Shown piece after piece: positions 47,601 through 60,362 of a stretch of 64,000 bases of DNA. The translations under genes were made by a program, and so were the position numbers. Position 1 is the stretch's first letter, and every line of letters begins with the position of its first letter. The DNA is taken from positions 11,430,096 through 11,494,095 of the forward strand of contig OY744551.1 in assembly GCA_963556195.1 (NCBI GenBank), written 5' to 3'. The notes beneath the pieces are model-generated. The model was not told where the DNA came from. It ran no database searches and saw only the letters and a program-made list of their open reading frames with translations. Source of the DNA: Sepiola atlantica. Taxonomy: Eukaryota; Mollusca; Cephalopoda; Sepiida; Sepiolidae.

Positions 47601-50308
47601 CCCATAGCTCACTTAGGTTAGGATGGCACTTAAGGATTTGGAACCACTTCCATTGTCTTCCCCAAAGAATGTTATACATATAATATAAACTCCATGAAAA
47701 TAGGATATATTTGAAGTTTTAAAAGAGGTTCGGGCTCCCATAGCTAACTTAGGTTAGGATGGCACTTAAGGATTTGGAACCACTTCCATTGTCTTCCCCA
47801 AAGAATGTTATACATATAATATAAATTCCATGAAAATAGGATATATTTGAAGTTTTAAAAGAGGTTCGGGCTCCCATAGCTCACTTAGGTTAGGATGGCA
47901 CTTAAGGATTTGGAACCACTTCCATTGTCTTCCCCAAAGAATGTTATACATATAATATAAACTCCATGAAAATAGGATATATTTGAAGTTTTAAAAGAGG
48001 TTCGGGCTCCCATAGCTAACTTAGGTTAGGATGGCACTTAAGGATTTGGAACCACTTCCATTGTCTTCCCCAAAGAATGTTATACATATAATATAAATTC
48101 CATGAAAATAGGATATATTTGAAGTTTTAAAAGAGGTTCGGGCTCCCATAGCTCACTTAGGTTAGGATGGCACTTAAGGATTTGGAACCACTTCCATTGT
48201 CTTCCCCAAAGAATGTTATACATATAATATAAACTCCATGAAAATAGGATATATTTGAAGTTTTAAAAGAGGTTCGGGCTCCCATAGCTAACTTAGGTTA
48301 GGATGGCACTTAAGGATTTGGAACCACTTCCATTGTCTTCCCCAAAGAATGTTATACATATAATATAAATTCCATGAAAATAGGATATATTTGAAGTTTT
48401 AAAAGAGGTTCGGGCTCCCATAGCTCACTTAGGTTAGGATGGCACTTAAGGATTTGGAACCACTTCCATTGTCTTCCCCAAAGAATGTTATACATATAAT
48501 ATAAATTCCATGAAAATAGGATATATTTGAAGTTTTAAAAGAGGTTCGGGCTCCCATAGCTCACTTAGGTTAGGATGGCACTTAAGGATTTGGAACCACT
48601 TCCATTGTCTTCCCCAAAGAATGTTATACATATAATATAAACTCCATGAAAATAGGATATATTTGAAGTTTTAAAAGAGGTTCGGGCTCCCATAGCTAAC
48701 TTAGGTTAGGATGGCACTTAAGGATTTGGAACCACTTCCATTGTCTTCCCCAAAGAATGTTATACATATAATATAAATTCCATGAAAATAGGATATATTT
48801 GAAGTTTTAAAAGAGGTTCGGGCTCCCATAGCTCACTTAGGTTAGGATGGCACTTAAGGATTTGGAACCACTTCCATTGTCTTCCCCAAAGAATGTTATA
48901 CATATAATATAAACTCCATGAAAATAGGATATATTTGAAGTTTTAAAAGAGGTTCGGGCTCCCATAGCTAACTTAGGTTAGGATGGCACTTAAGGATTTG
49001 GAACCACTTCCATTGTCTTCCCCAAAGAATGTTATACATATAATATAAATTCCATGAAAATAGGATATATTTGAAGTTTTAAAAGAGGTTCGGGCTCCCA
49101 TAGCTCACTTAGGTTAGGATGGCACTTAAGGATTTGGAACCACTTCCATTGTCTTCCCCAAAGAATGTTATACATATAATATAAACTCCATGAAAATAGG
49201 ATATATTTGAAGTTTTAAAAGAGGTTCGGGCTCCCATAGCTCACTTAGGTTAGGATGGCACTTAAGGATTTGGAACCACTTCCATTGTCTTCCCCAAAGA
49301 ATGTTATACATATAATATAAACTCCATGAAAATAGGATATATTTGAAGTTTTAAAAGAGGTTCGGGCTCCCATAGCTAACTTAGGTTAGGATGGCACTTA
49401 AGGATTTGGAACCACTTCCATTGTCTTCCCCAAAGAATGTTATACATATAATATAAATTCCATGAAAATAGGATATATTTGAAGTTTTAAAAGAGGTTCG
49501 GGCTCCCATAGCTCACTTAGGTTAGGATGGCACTTAAGGATTTGGAACCACTTCCATTGTCTTCCCCAAAGAATGTTATACATATAATATAAATTCCATG
49601 AAAATAGGATATATTTGAAGTTTTAAAAGAGGTTCGGGCTCTCATAGCTCACTTAGGTTAGGATGGCACTTAAGGATTTGGAACCACTTCCCATGTCTTC
49701 CCCAAAGAATGTTATACATATAATATAAACTCCATGAAAATAGGATATATTTGAAGTTTTAAAAGAGGTTCGGGCTCCCATAGCTAACTTAGGTTAGGAT
49801 GGCACTTAAGGATTTGGAACCACTTCCATTGTCTTCCCCAAAGAATGTTATACATATAATATAAATTCCATGAAAATAGGATATATTTGAAGTTTTAAAA
49901 GAGGTTCGGGCTCTCATAGCTCACTTAGGTTAGGATGGCACTTAAGGATTTTGAACCACTTCCATTGTCTTCCCCAAAGAATGTTATACATATAATATAA
50001 ATTCCATGAAAATAGGATATATTTGAAGTTTTAAAAGAGGTTCGGGCTCCCATAGCTCACTTAGGTTAGGATGGCACTTAAGGATTTGGAACCACTTCCA
50101 TTGTCTTCCCCAAAGAATGTTATACATATAATATAAATTCCATGAAAATAGGATATATTTGAAGTTTTAAAAGAGGTCCGGGCTCCCATAGCTCACTTAG
50201 GTTAGGATGGCACTTAAGGATTTGGAACCACTTCCATTGTCTTCCCCAAAGAATGTTATACATATAATATAAATTCCATGAAAATAAAATATATTTGAAG
50301 TTTTAGGG
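44643..50308 (+). repeat. 136-bp satellite, about 41-42 copies, with 272-bp dimer structure
   Basis: Units start GATTTGGAACCACTTCCATT; for example GTTAGGATGG at 44761 and 44897 gives the 136-bp period. Two diagnostic positions (AAATTCC/AAACTCC and AGCTCAC/AGCTAAC) alternate between neighbours over about 46.8-49.4 kb, giving a dimeric higher-order repeat. Confidence 0.97.
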
Positions 50309-50870
50309 GGGTTATACTCTCATAGCCTCTTTAGGGCTGCACATAGAGATTTGGGAACACTTTCAGTATATTCTCGATACATTTTACATAAGGATACACT
50401 TTTAGATTTCATGTAGATTCTCTAACCATTTCTCATATAGGGGACACATAAATATCACACGCACATGCATCGAGACATTCAGTTTTATATAAAGAGGTTT
50501 AAACAATTCTTCTCACGGGCCAGAACATGATTTTCTACGTAACAACATAATTTTAATGCACCCCCAATATGGTTGGAAGACTCTTGTATTTTGAAAACTC
50601 TTAGAATTAGTGTCTTATATATGTGGTTTAAATTTGATTAAAATTGGATATAGCTTGGCGAGGCATGTAGAGATTCGGGGTGAGGTATAGATTCAAAACC
50701 ACTTCCATTTTCTTCCCTGGATAATTTTATACATACGATTTACATCTCATCAAAATAGGATACATTTTAAGTGTTAATGTGGTGCTACCCTCATAGCCCC
50801 CTAAGAGGGTAGCACCACTTCCATTGTTTTCCCCAGAATATGAATACACTATTAGTCTTATGTAGTTTCT
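50309..50870 (+). repeat. Degenerate flank of the 136-bp satellite
   Basis: Diverged units are recognisable at 50341 (GATTTGGGAACACTTTC) and 50700 (ACCACTTCCATTTTCTTCCC), and near 50815 after GGTAGCACC. They look like older, unhomogenised copies. Confidence 0.75.
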
Positions 50871-51389
50871 TTACCCTTTCTTTCCATAGTATTTATGTAT
50901 ATAGATTATATTCGTAAATTGTTATATTTAAGTAAAGAGGCTTATTATTTCGTCATTTAATTTACAGATGTGTTTCTGGTGTATACAGGCACACTTATAT
51001 ACATTAGATGGCCACGTTGAAAAAAGAGAGCCTTTCTTTCTCTAAATGCGTACAGAAACATTAATGTATATTAGAGAGTGTTGAAATATAATTAGAATAA
51101 AAAGAGCGACAGAAATACATAAATAGACAAGAGAAAGATTGCTTAAATTGTTCAGTTAATTATAAAGTACGGCTAATGAGAACAATTAAAACATATTTAA
51201 AAAATATAACTCAATCCCAAAACAAATGTCTATTTAAGCATGTATTTTGTTTGATCAAAATATACAGGAAAAAAGGCCATAGAGAAACAAACGTTGACTA
51301 GCTCACATTAAAAAATAATAGATGATCTTATTGAATATATTTCGCGATAAAATTAATGAAACACGTTTGAGAGAATCATACTATCATAG

Positions 51390-52860
51390 AATAATGGAAT
51401 AATTATTTAACAGAATAACGGAATAATGAAATAACAGAATAACGGAATAATGAAATAAAAGAATAACGGAATAGTGAAATAAAGGATAGCATAATGAGAA
51501 AACGTGATTAATAAAATGAATAACAGAAAATCAAATTAAGAGAACACCGGATTAAGAAATTAATAGAATAACGGAATAATGCAATAATGGAATAATGCAA
51601 TAATCGAATAATCGAAGAATAAGTTAACAGAATATCAGATAGAATAAAAGAATAAGTCAATAATTTAATAACGGTAAACATTATTAACGGAATTTAGAAT
51701 AACTGAATACATAGAATAACAGAATAATGACATAGCAGAATACAGGAATAATGAATTAAGAGAATAACGAAATAAGAAATTAGAAGAATATTGGAATAAT
51801 TACATAGCAGAATATGGGAATAATAAATTAAGAGAACACTGGAATAATTAATGCAATAACAGAAATACGGAATAAGTCAATAACTGAATAACAGAATACG
51901 AATTAATAGAAACAGGGAATAATGGCATAGCAGAATAACGGAATAATAAATTAATTGCATATGGGAATAATGCCATTGCAGAATGACGGAATAATAAATT
52001 AATAGCATATGGGAATAATGCCATTGCAGAATGACGGAATAATAAATTAATAGCATATAAGAATAATGCTATTGCAGAATGACGGAATAATAAATTAATA
52101 GCATATGGGAATAATGCCATTGCAGAATGACGGAATAATAAATTAATAGCATATGGGAATAATGCCATTGCAGAATAACGGAATAATAAATTAATAGCAT
52201 ATAAGAATAAAACTATTGCAGAATAACGGAATAATAAATTAATAGCATATAAGAATAATGCTATTGCAGAATGACGGAATAATAAATTAATAGTATATGG
52301 GAATAATGCCATTGCAGAATGACGGAATAATAAATTAATAGCATATGGGAATAATGGCATAGCAGAATAACGGAATAATAAATTAATAGCATATGGGAAT
52401 AATGCCATTGCAGAATGACGGAATAATAAATTAATAGCATATGGGAATAATGGCATAGCAGAATAACGGAATAATAAATTAATAGCATATGGGAATAATG
52501 CCATTGCAGAATGACGGAATAGTGAATTAATAGAATAACGGAATAATGACATAGCATAATTATTGAATAATGAATTAATAGAATATTGAATAATAATTTT
52601 TCAGAATACTATAATTAATTGTAGAATTACAGAATAATCACATAGCAGAATAACGGAATAGTGAATCAATAGAATTACGGAATAATGATATATCAGAATA
52701 ACAGAATAATGACTTTATAGAATAACAAAATAATGATATAAAAGAATAACAGAATAATGAATTAATAGAATAACGAAATAATGACATCACGGAATAACAG
52801 AATAATGAATTAATAGAATTACGGAATAATGACATAGCAGAGTAACGGAATAATGAGCCG
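51390..52860 (+). repeat. AATAACGGAATAATGA degenerate repeats with a 48-bp sub-array
   Basis: The motif AGAATAACGGAATAATGA recurs with drift. Between about 51957 and 52510 it becomes a regular 48-bp repeat (GCATATGGGAATAATG then CCATTGCAGAATGACGG), about eleven copies. Minus-strand frames here are repeat shadows. Confidence 0.9.
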
Positions 52861-52913
52861 GACACACGTACGTTCATTTCATTATATCGTTTATTCTTTT
52901 TATCTCTTTTCAG
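52855..52913 (+). promoter_or_regulatory. Conserved leader upstream of each microexon (first copy)
   Basis: A block around CGGACACACGTACGTTCA, then a pyrimidine-rich stretch and acceptor, precedes microexons at 52858, 53831, 54639, 55424, 56078, 58273 (CGGACATACGTACG), 61698, 62324 and 62882. Three leader-like blocks lack an exon (53652, 58728, 62152). It may be a splicing element or simply part of the duplicated unit. Confidence 0.55.
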
Positions 52914-52943
52914 GCCAAGGAAGTAGAAGACGAATTGCTTCAA
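52914..52943 (+). CDS. Microexon 1 (30 nt, S-Q-G-S-R-R-R-I-A-S)
   Basis: It has a strong acceptor, CTCTTTTCAG, and the donor CTTCAA|GTAAAT. Thirty nucleotides keep the frame whether it is included or skipped. With the one-base carry from exon 7 (A) it encodes SQGSRRRIAS and passes on one A. In phase 0 it would read AKEVEDELLQ; phase 2 has a stop. A block containing CGGACACACGTACGTTC lies about 40-55 nt upstream. Confidence 0.7.
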
Positions 52944-53089
52944 GTAAATAAAAATATTTTTTCCTTCTTTTTTTATTCTATAAGCCATAAAATGGCATAT
53001 TTTGATAGTGACTACCCTTGCACCAACCTATGTTACTATTTAATCTTGTACAAATACCGAAATGTTTTAAGATTTGCTAGATGGGTAGA

Positions 53090-53092
53090 TCA

Positions 53093-53128
<36 letters not shown>

Positions 53129-53135
53129 GTGTGTG
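53090..53135. repeat. (TA)n/(TG)n microsatellite
   Basis: A TA run changing to TATG and TG. Confidence 0.9.
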
Positions 53136-53887
53136 TAAAATGAAAAAAGGAAAACCAAAAATATTATCTATGTATTTATCAACATTTCGTCTTTATTTCA
53201 TGACTTTCTCAGCATGATTAATTTGAAGGAATAACACAGAAATACAAATATTAGAAAAAAGGTTGGTCCATTTGTGACGTAAAAATAATGTTTTTGAACT
53301 TTTTCTTTGAAACGAAACATAGCCGTCAGAATTTAATATGTGTACTGCGTCTATGAAATAGAATGAGTGTTTTTTTTTTAACGAAAACATAGTCATTGAG
53401 ATTAAAACAATGTGGTGCGACATATGACATGAAAGGAATGGTTTTGTTCTTTTTTAGAACAAATCATAGCCGTTAGAATTTGAAATGCGTAATATGTTTA
53501 TGAAATGAAATGGGTGTATTTATTTATTTATTTAGTCACGGAAAATTACATTGTCTTTCCCAGAACGCAAGAATAATGAATTAACATGATATCAGAATAC
53601 TGAATTAACAGAATAACGGAAACGAAATGAATAAATAGTAGAATACAGGAATATAAGCCCGATACACGTACGTTCTGGAATAATGAATTAACAGAATGAC
53701 AGAATACGTAATTCACAGAATAACGGAGTTATTATCTAACAGAATTATTAACAGTTGTTATCATCAAGATGAAGCCGCCCCTCCTTTTCTCATAACACTT
53801 AATTTTGGCATACATGATTATTGAAGCAAACCGGACACACGTACGTTCACTGTGATTATATAAATTGTTCTTTTTTTCTTTTTTCAG

Positions 53888-53917
53888 ACCACGGAAGTCG
53901 AAGAAAAATTGGTTTAA
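53888..53917 (+). CDS. Microexon 2 (N-H-G-S-R-R-K-I-G-L)
   Basis: The acceptor is TTTTTTCAG and the donor GTTTAA|GTAAAT. In phase 1 it is open and reads NHGSRRKIGL. In phase 0 its last codon is TAA, which argues against phase 0 as the working frame. The upstream sequence (TGATTATTGAAGCAAACCGG) links it to the decayed unit at 58.9 kb and to microexon 8, forming one subfamily. Confidence 0.6.
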   Translation, partial: TTEVEEKLV

Positions 53918-54694
53918 GTAAATAAAACTTACTTTTTCTTTTTTCATGGGATATTCTATAAGTAATAATTATTTAGATATATTAACAGAGTTGGGTGCAC
54001 GATAATATGGAATAATGAATTAGCAGAATAACGGAATAATACAATAACCGAATAACGAAATAATGTAATAATACAATACCGGGATAATGACTTTACCGAA
54101 TAACAGAATAATGAATTGAGACAATAACGGAATAATAAATTGAAAGAATAACGGAATAATGGCACAGTAGAATTCCGGAATAATGAATTAAAAGAATAGA
54201 GAATGATCTCTTAACAGAATAATGAAGTACTTAATTGATAGAATGACGAAATAATTATATAGAAAAATACCGGAATAATGAATTAAAAGAATACCGAATA
54301 TTGAAACAAAATAATAACAGAATAATGAAACAACAGAATAGTGGAATAATGAAACAACAGAATAGTGGAATAATGAAACAACAGAATAATCGAATAACGA
54401 AACAACAGAACAGTGAAATAATGAAACAACAGAATAGTAGAGTAATGAATGTACAGAATACCGGAATAATCACATAGTAGAATACCGGAATAATGAATAA
54501 ACAGAATAACGTAATTATAAATTAAAAGAATAACTGAATAATGATATCGTAGAATACCGTAATAGTAACAGAATAGGTAATCATGAATTAACAGAATAAC
54601 GGAATAATGACATAGAAGAATACAAAAATAATAAACCGGACACACGTACGTTAACTTTAATCACATCAATTACTTTTTTTTAATCTCTTTTCAG

Positions 54695-54724
54695 GCCAAG
54701 GAAGCAGAAGGCGAATTGGTTCAA
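54695..54724 (+). CDS. Microexon 3 (S-Q-G-S-R-R-R-I-G-S)
   Basis: The acceptor is CTCTTTTCAG and the donor GTTCAA|GTAAAT. In phase 1 it gives the consensus decapeptide SQGSRRRIGS. Against microexon 1 it differs at three bases: two are synonymous in phase 1 (AGT to AGC, AGA to AGG), while all three would change the residue in phase 0. Confidence 0.7.
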
Positions 54725-55498
54725 GTAAATAAAACTTTCTTTTTCTTTTTTCTTTATTATTTTATAAGCAATAATGATTTGGAAATAGTAACAGATTTGA
54801 TGCACAATGATATGGAATAATGAATTAGCAGAATAACGGAATAATATAATAACAGAATAACGGAATAATATAATAATAAAATAGTCATATAATATAATAA
54901 ATCGATAGAATAACGAAATAATTAATTGACAGAATTACGGAATAATAAATTGACAGAATAACGGAATAAATAATTGACAGAATTATGGAATAATAAATTG
55001 ACAGAATAACGGTATAATAAGTCGACAGAATACCGTAATAATTAATTGACAGAATTACGGAATAATAAATCGACAGAATAAGGAAATAATTAATTGACAG
55101 AATTACGGAATAATAACAGAATAATTTTGGAATAATGTATTAGCAGAATAGGGAATCATCTCTTTGCAGAATAACGGAGTAATCAATTAATAGAATACCG
55201 AATAGTGAAACAAAAGGATAACGGAATAACGAAACAACAGAATAATGGAATAATAAATGTAAAGAATAACTGAATAATGACATCGTAGAATATCGGAATA
55301 ATGAATAACAGAATACCGGAATAATGAATACCAGAATAGCGTAATAATGACATGGCGTAATACAGGAATAATGAATTAACAGAAAACGTAATAATGACAT
55401 AACAGAATACTGAAATAATAAGCCGGACACACGTACGTTCCCTTCTATGGTATATATTATTTGTTTAATCTCTGTAGATTTTTAAAATCTCTTTTCAG

Positions 55499-55528
55499 GC
55501 CAAGGAAGTCGAAGGCGAATTAGTTCAA
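55499..55528 (+). CDS. Microexon 4 (S-Q-G-S-R-R-R-I-S-S)
   Basis: The acceptor is CTCTTTTCAG. The donor GTTCAA|GTTAAAG is weaker than in its siblings because the third intron base is T. It reads SQGSRRRISS in phase 1, with Ser as AGT and Arg as CGA and AGG, synonymous with its neighbours. The weak donor suggests inefficient inclusion. Confidence 0.6.
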
Positions 55529-56135
55529 GTTAAAGACAACTTTATTTTTCTTTCTGTTTTCTTTGTTATTTTATAAACAATAATGCAATATGCGGTACAT
55601 TCATATAAATAATGAATTAACAGAATACCGATGTAATAGATTAACAGAATCACCAAATAATGTAATAGTTAAATACGAGAATAATGAATTAACAGAATAG
55701 GGAGTAATGAAATAATAAAATAACGGGATAATTACATAACAGAATACCGTAATAATGAATTAACAGAATAACAGAATAACAGAATATATTAATAGAATAA
55801 CGGAATTATTAATTAACAGAATAAAGAAAAAATGTAATAATAAAATACCGGAATAACGAATTTACAGAATAGGGAATAATGTATAAACAGAATATCGGAC
55901 TAACGAATTAACAAAATAACAGAATGATTACATAGTACAATACTGGAATAATGAATTAACAGAATAGAAAATCATGAATTAACAGTATAACAGAGTAATG
56001 GATTAACATAATATCAGAATAATGACTTATCCGAATCGCAATATGGTGAATTAACAGAATAATGTCAAAATAATATGCCGGACACACGTACGTTAACTTT
56101 AATTATATCGATTATTTTTTAAATCTTTTTTTCAG

Positions 56136-56165
56136 GACCAGGAAGTCGAAGACGAATTGGTTCAA
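56136..56165 (+). CDS. Microexon 5 (R-P-G-S-R-R-R-I-G-S)
   Basis: The acceptor is CTTTTTTTCAG and the donor GTTCAA|GTAAAT. The first bases GACCAG replace GCCAAG, so phase 1 gives RPGSRRRIGS. The G-S-R-R-R-I-G-S core is unchanged at the protein level although codons differ from microexons 1 and 3. Confidence 0.65.
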
Positions 56166-56354
56166 GTAAATAAAACTTTATTTTTCTTTCTTTTTTGTTA
56201 TTTGTTATTTAGTCATAATTTTATTCAATTGCGACTACCTATGCACCTACCAATGTTACTATTTTAGCTAGTACAAACTATCGAAATGGCTTAAGAAATG
56301 TTGATTTGATAGATTAATAGATAAATATACAGATAGATATGAACACTATTATCT

Positions 56355-56386
56355 CTCTCTCTCTATATATATATATATAAATTAAT

Positions 56387-56435
<49 letters not shown>
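56355..56435. repeat. (TA)n microsatellite
   Basis: Two TA runs separated by ATTAATTAAA. Confidence 0.95.
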
Positions 56436-56439
<4 letters not shown>

Positions 56440-57035
56440 TTGAAATACGTTCAAATATATTGATAACATGAATTCGTACATTAGAGCTTATATAAGTTTA
56501 AAAAAACAAACATTATAAACAGTCTACACGGATCAACCTACGTTTCAACGATTTGGTGTCTAGTTCAGGACTGTGAAGTGATTTAAGAAGTCACAATTGA
56601 AAATTGAATAGATCCAAAAGACTCAGATAAAAGAAAGAAAAGTAAAGAAAAAACAAGATAGAAGAAAGAAAAGAAAAGAAGCTAACCTAATTAAACATGT
56701 CATTTATAACTTCTACGATAAAACGCCCCATCTCCCTACCCCAACACATATCTCTGACCCCCAAATCATTCCCTTACCTTTCAATCCCCTAACCCACGCA
56801 TACTTTTTCTGCTTCAGGCAACTTAAGATTTATGCACATTCATATTGCAGACACAAATAAATTCACACAATACTCTTAAATATTAACATATACATATCAT
56901 AGAGAGATAATAATATACACACATTCATTCAAACATTTACCGCATTCATATTACTGCGTTAAAAACGAACAATTCTGAATTTAATTTACTATTTTTACCT
57001 TAATCGCGGTATGTATACAACCAGTGAATTATTTT
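56440..57035. other. Intron segment between microexons 5 and 6, no gene
   Basis: AT-rich, with an A/G-rich stretch near 56620-56690 and a CCTACGTTTCAACGATTTGG motif. No coding signal. Confidence 0.5.
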
Positions 57036-57041
57036 TATTAT

Positions 57042-57443
57042 TCCCCCGATTTATAAAATCGAGGGACTTATGTTTTGAGGCATGTCCGTCCGTTCGTCCG
57101 GATTTTTCTCCGCAACAATACATTGAATTTCTCTGGAATTTTGCATGAAGTTGTAACTTTGGCCAGGTTAGAAAGTGACATTCTCCGATTTTTGAAAAAC
57201 AATCTGGTTAGCCCAGGGGGTCAAAAGGCCCCGAAATGGTAAAAAATGACATTTTTTCCCATCATTTTTCAGCCATCCATTCAATTTCTCTGAAACTTGG
57301 CCAAACTTGACGCCCTGGGGGGCTAACAAGATTTTCTAACCTGACCAAAGTTACAACTTCATGCAAAATTTAAGAGAAATTCAATGGATGGTTGCAGAGA
57401 AAAATCCGGACGGACGGACAGACATGCCTCAAAACATAAAATC
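57042..57443. mobile_element. Foldback element with CCCCCGATTTATAAAATCG ends
   Basis: The two ends are reverse complements through the block ATGTTTTGAGGCATGTC and GTCCGGATTTTTCTC. A relative, not folded back, starts at 58946. Confidence 0.8.
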
Positions 57444-58330
57444 GGGGGACCAAATATATCAATTAAACTTTCAAAAAAATTTGACTGGGGTTTCATAAAT
57501 AACCCCATAATTAAATTTCTCAATTAAATGATGAAATCTGTATTTACTAAACCCATTCATATTATACTAAGAAGAAGAATTGAAAAATTCGGAAACCTCC
57601 ATTTCAATAAATAATATAATCCAATTTTATAAAACAAAATAATTCCACTTATATATGACAAAGGGTACACCCACAGAACTATCATGATTCCGCAGGTATG
57701 CTCGACACCGTTGAAATTTGAAATCTAAACTTTCGTTCAGAAACAAATTCATCCTCGTACTAAATTAGTGAAAACAAAACATATTATTATTAACTCATTT
57801 ATTCATTAATAGTTTAATAACTTACTATAATCTAGTCCTATTGAATTTACAATTTCTTTAATGAAATAAAATCACCCATTTATTAGTTATCTCAAATCAA
57901 ATCCTTCTATTTAAGAATCTATGAATATACCAAATAAGAGCGGCTGTACTTGACTATCCAAACACATTTTGTTTCTTAAAGAAAAAATATAGTACCTGTA
58001 TTGAGATAGAGCGTATGAAAAGGCTTAAACCGCGAGGTTACATAACCCCACCTGCTTTCTTTGTCTTAATGTGAAACTGGCTATTATTACGTTCCCAGAT
58101 AAAGATTAGCTACTGAATCAAAGGGATGAAATATGTGTTTATTGTAGTCATTTCAAACAGTCGACCCTAGGTAACTATGGTAATAACCAAGTGAATTCAC
58201 CATAACAATCCATAGCTAAACTAACATCCCCTACTAATTATACATGTAATGTTATATAGCTTATTGGATAGTGCCGGACATACGTACGTTCACTTTTATA
58301 TAATAAATTCTTCTTTTTATCTCTTTTCAG

Positions 58331-58360
58331 GCCAAGGATTTAGGATATCACCTGGTTTAG
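58331..58360 (+). CDS. Microexon 6 (S-Q-G-F-R-I-S-P-G-L)
   Basis: The acceptor is CTCTTTTCAG and the donor GTTTAG|GTAAGT is strong. Phase 1 reads SQGFRISPGL. Phase 0 ends in TAG. It lies in a segment duplicated at 61.76 kb, where microexon 7 is its partner, so the pair is a divergent subfamily lacking the triple Arg. Confidence 0.55.
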   Translation, partial: AKDLGYHLV

Positions 58361-58889
58361 GTAAGTAAAACTTAATTTTTTATTGTTTCTTTGTTATCCT
58401 ATAGCCATAATTATTGCATATTTTATTAAATTGTAACTACCTATGCACCTACCATTGTTACTATTATATCTTGTACAAACTACAGAAAATGCTTAAGAAA
58501 TGCTGACTACATAGATGGATAGATATGTAGAGAGATATGAACAGTGTTGGGTGTATGTCCATATACTTTCCGACAAAATTAACGAAATAAGGAATTAACA
58601 GAATTACTGTATAACGAATTAATAGCATTACAGAATAATGACATAGAAAAATAATGAATTAAAATGATCCCAGAATTATGAAAAAAGAATAATGGAATAA
58701 TGAGATAGCAGAATACCGGAATAGTACGTCAGATACAAGTACGTTGTGAAATAACGAATTAACATGATAACTGAAACTAGGAATTCATAGATTAACGGAA
58801 TAATTCACTAATAAGATTATTATCAGTTTTTATTAAGATCAAGCCTCTACCTTTTTCTCATTAAATTTTAATTTGTCATACATGATTAT

Positions 58890-58945
58890 TGAAGCAAACC
58901 GGACACACGTACGTTTACTGCTATTACATAAATTATTCTTTTTAG
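58890..58945 (+). pseudogene. Microexon unit destroyed by a repeat insertion
   Basis: The leader AAACCGGACACACGTACGTT and the start of the pyrimidine tract are almost identical to the leader of microexon 8 at 62.32 kb. At about 58945 the tract is replaced by a repeat starting TGCCCCTGATTAATAAAATC. The exon itself is gone, so a tenth copy was probably lost by insertion. Confidence 0.6.
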
Positions 58946-59580
58946 TGCCCCTGATTAATAAAATCGGGGGACTTATGTTTTGAGACATGTCTGTCCGTCC
59001 GTCCGTCCGTCCGTCCGTCCGTCCGTCAGTCCGGATTTTTCTCTGCCACCACCCATTGAATTTCTCTGAAATTTTGCATGAAGTTGTAACTTTGGTCAGG
59101 TTAGAAAGTGACAAACTCCGATTTTTGAAAAAAAAACTGGTTAGCCCCCAGAAGGACAAAACTGCCCGAAATGGCAAAAACGGATATTTTCCCCTCATAA
59201 CTTTACATCCATCCATTCAAACTGAAACTTGGCCAAAATGTGGATGCAATTGTTCCTAATAGAAAATAAGTTTCGCTGACCTTGGAAAAAATCTGGTTCG
59301 CGCCCTCAGGGGGTCAAAAGCTCCCAAAATTGCAAAAAATAGCCCTTTTCTCCCATAACGTTAGATCCATCCATTCAATTTTTCTGAAACTTGGCCAAAA
59401 TGTAGAGGCAATTGTTCTGGATATACAATAAGCATCTTTGACCTCAGAAAAATTCTGGTTCGCGCCCCCAGGGGGTCAAAGGGGGGGTCAAAAATGCCAT
59501 AAATTGCCCAAATTTATTGCATTTTACACACGCCATATCGAGTCACATACAGAGGGGGACCACGCGCGCGCGGTTTGTTA
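58946..59580 (+). mobile_element. Repeat with (GTCC)n and internal duplications
   Basis: Begins TGCCCCTGATTAATAAAATC, holds about ten GTCC units (58985-59027), then three drifted copies of a block with GAAACTTGGCCAAAATGT, and ends near GGGGGACCACGCGCGCGCGG. It inserted into a microexon acceptor. Confidence 0.75.
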
Positions 59581-59664
59581 TTATTATTTTTAAAGAATTA
59601 TAAAATCATGAAATCATAAGTTAAGAGAATAAAATACGGTTAATTAATATGGTACTTAAATTAA

Positions 59665-60085
59665 AATCAAGGGAGGCGCGAAAGCGCTCTGTCCCTTAAT
59701 AGACTACAAGAATGGCCTATGCTGCAAATCCTATTTATTTGATCAATCATAACTCAAAAACCAATAAACCAAATTAGTTAAAACTTTGCACAAAATGTTT
59801 ATTTGAGAGGTTCTATAAGTGTATAGAATTTCAGCATCATTAGTCAAGGCAACCCAGAGATCCAGAAAGTTCAATCATGAGAACATGTTATCTGTGTTCG
59901 CCACCCTGTATCTCATCAACTATTTGATGGATTAAGCTGATTATTGGTAGAGATAGAGGTTCTAGGATCTAGTTGATGGCATTTTAATTTCAGTTTTCCA
60001 TATACCTTAGTTTTCCAGAAAATTCCAAAAACATTAAAAATTACCAGGCATAGCCGTTACAAAAGTAGTGACATTCCATGAGAAA
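59665..60085. repeat. Dispersed repeat, inverse copy of 2566-2990
   Basis: CCCAGAGATCCAGAAAGTTC and flanking sequence are the reverse complement of the block near 2790. ATTAAAAT occurs on both outer sides of the composite (59658 and 60366), a possible target duplication. Confidence 0.75.
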
Positions 60086-60362
60086 TGCCAGTATACTGAA
60101 ATCATATGCCCTTAATAGGGTTAAGATGAACATTCATATACACTAAATGTACAAAAGCAGGGAAATTCCTAAATGTTTACACTTTTATTGTCATTAAAGG
60201 TATGGGAGCACAACAGGGCTATGTATTTTACTGGTAGGAATTTTTCTTCAGCGCACCTTACAGACTTCATCCACTGATGCATAGAGATTTATACTGTATA
60301 CCCTTAATGACATCTTAACCGTATTAAGGGCATATGATTTCAGTATACTGGCATTTCTCATA
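60080..60362. repeat. Foldback element, second copy
   Basis: Matches 2150-2565 with a shortened right arm; both ends carry GCCAGTATACTGAAATCATA or its complement. Confidence 0.8.

Larger units (their letters stand above)
57449..58945 (+). repeat. Segmental duplication, left copy (carries microexon 6)
   Basis: From AATATATCAATTAAACTTTC onward it matches 60880-62370 nearly base for base, including microexon 6 against 7 and the leaders that follow. Confidence 0.9.

Noticed and set aside
44643..50308. CRISPR-like regular array
   Set aside because: There are no unique spacers between short repeats; whole 136-bp units repeat, and the DNA is eukaryotic.
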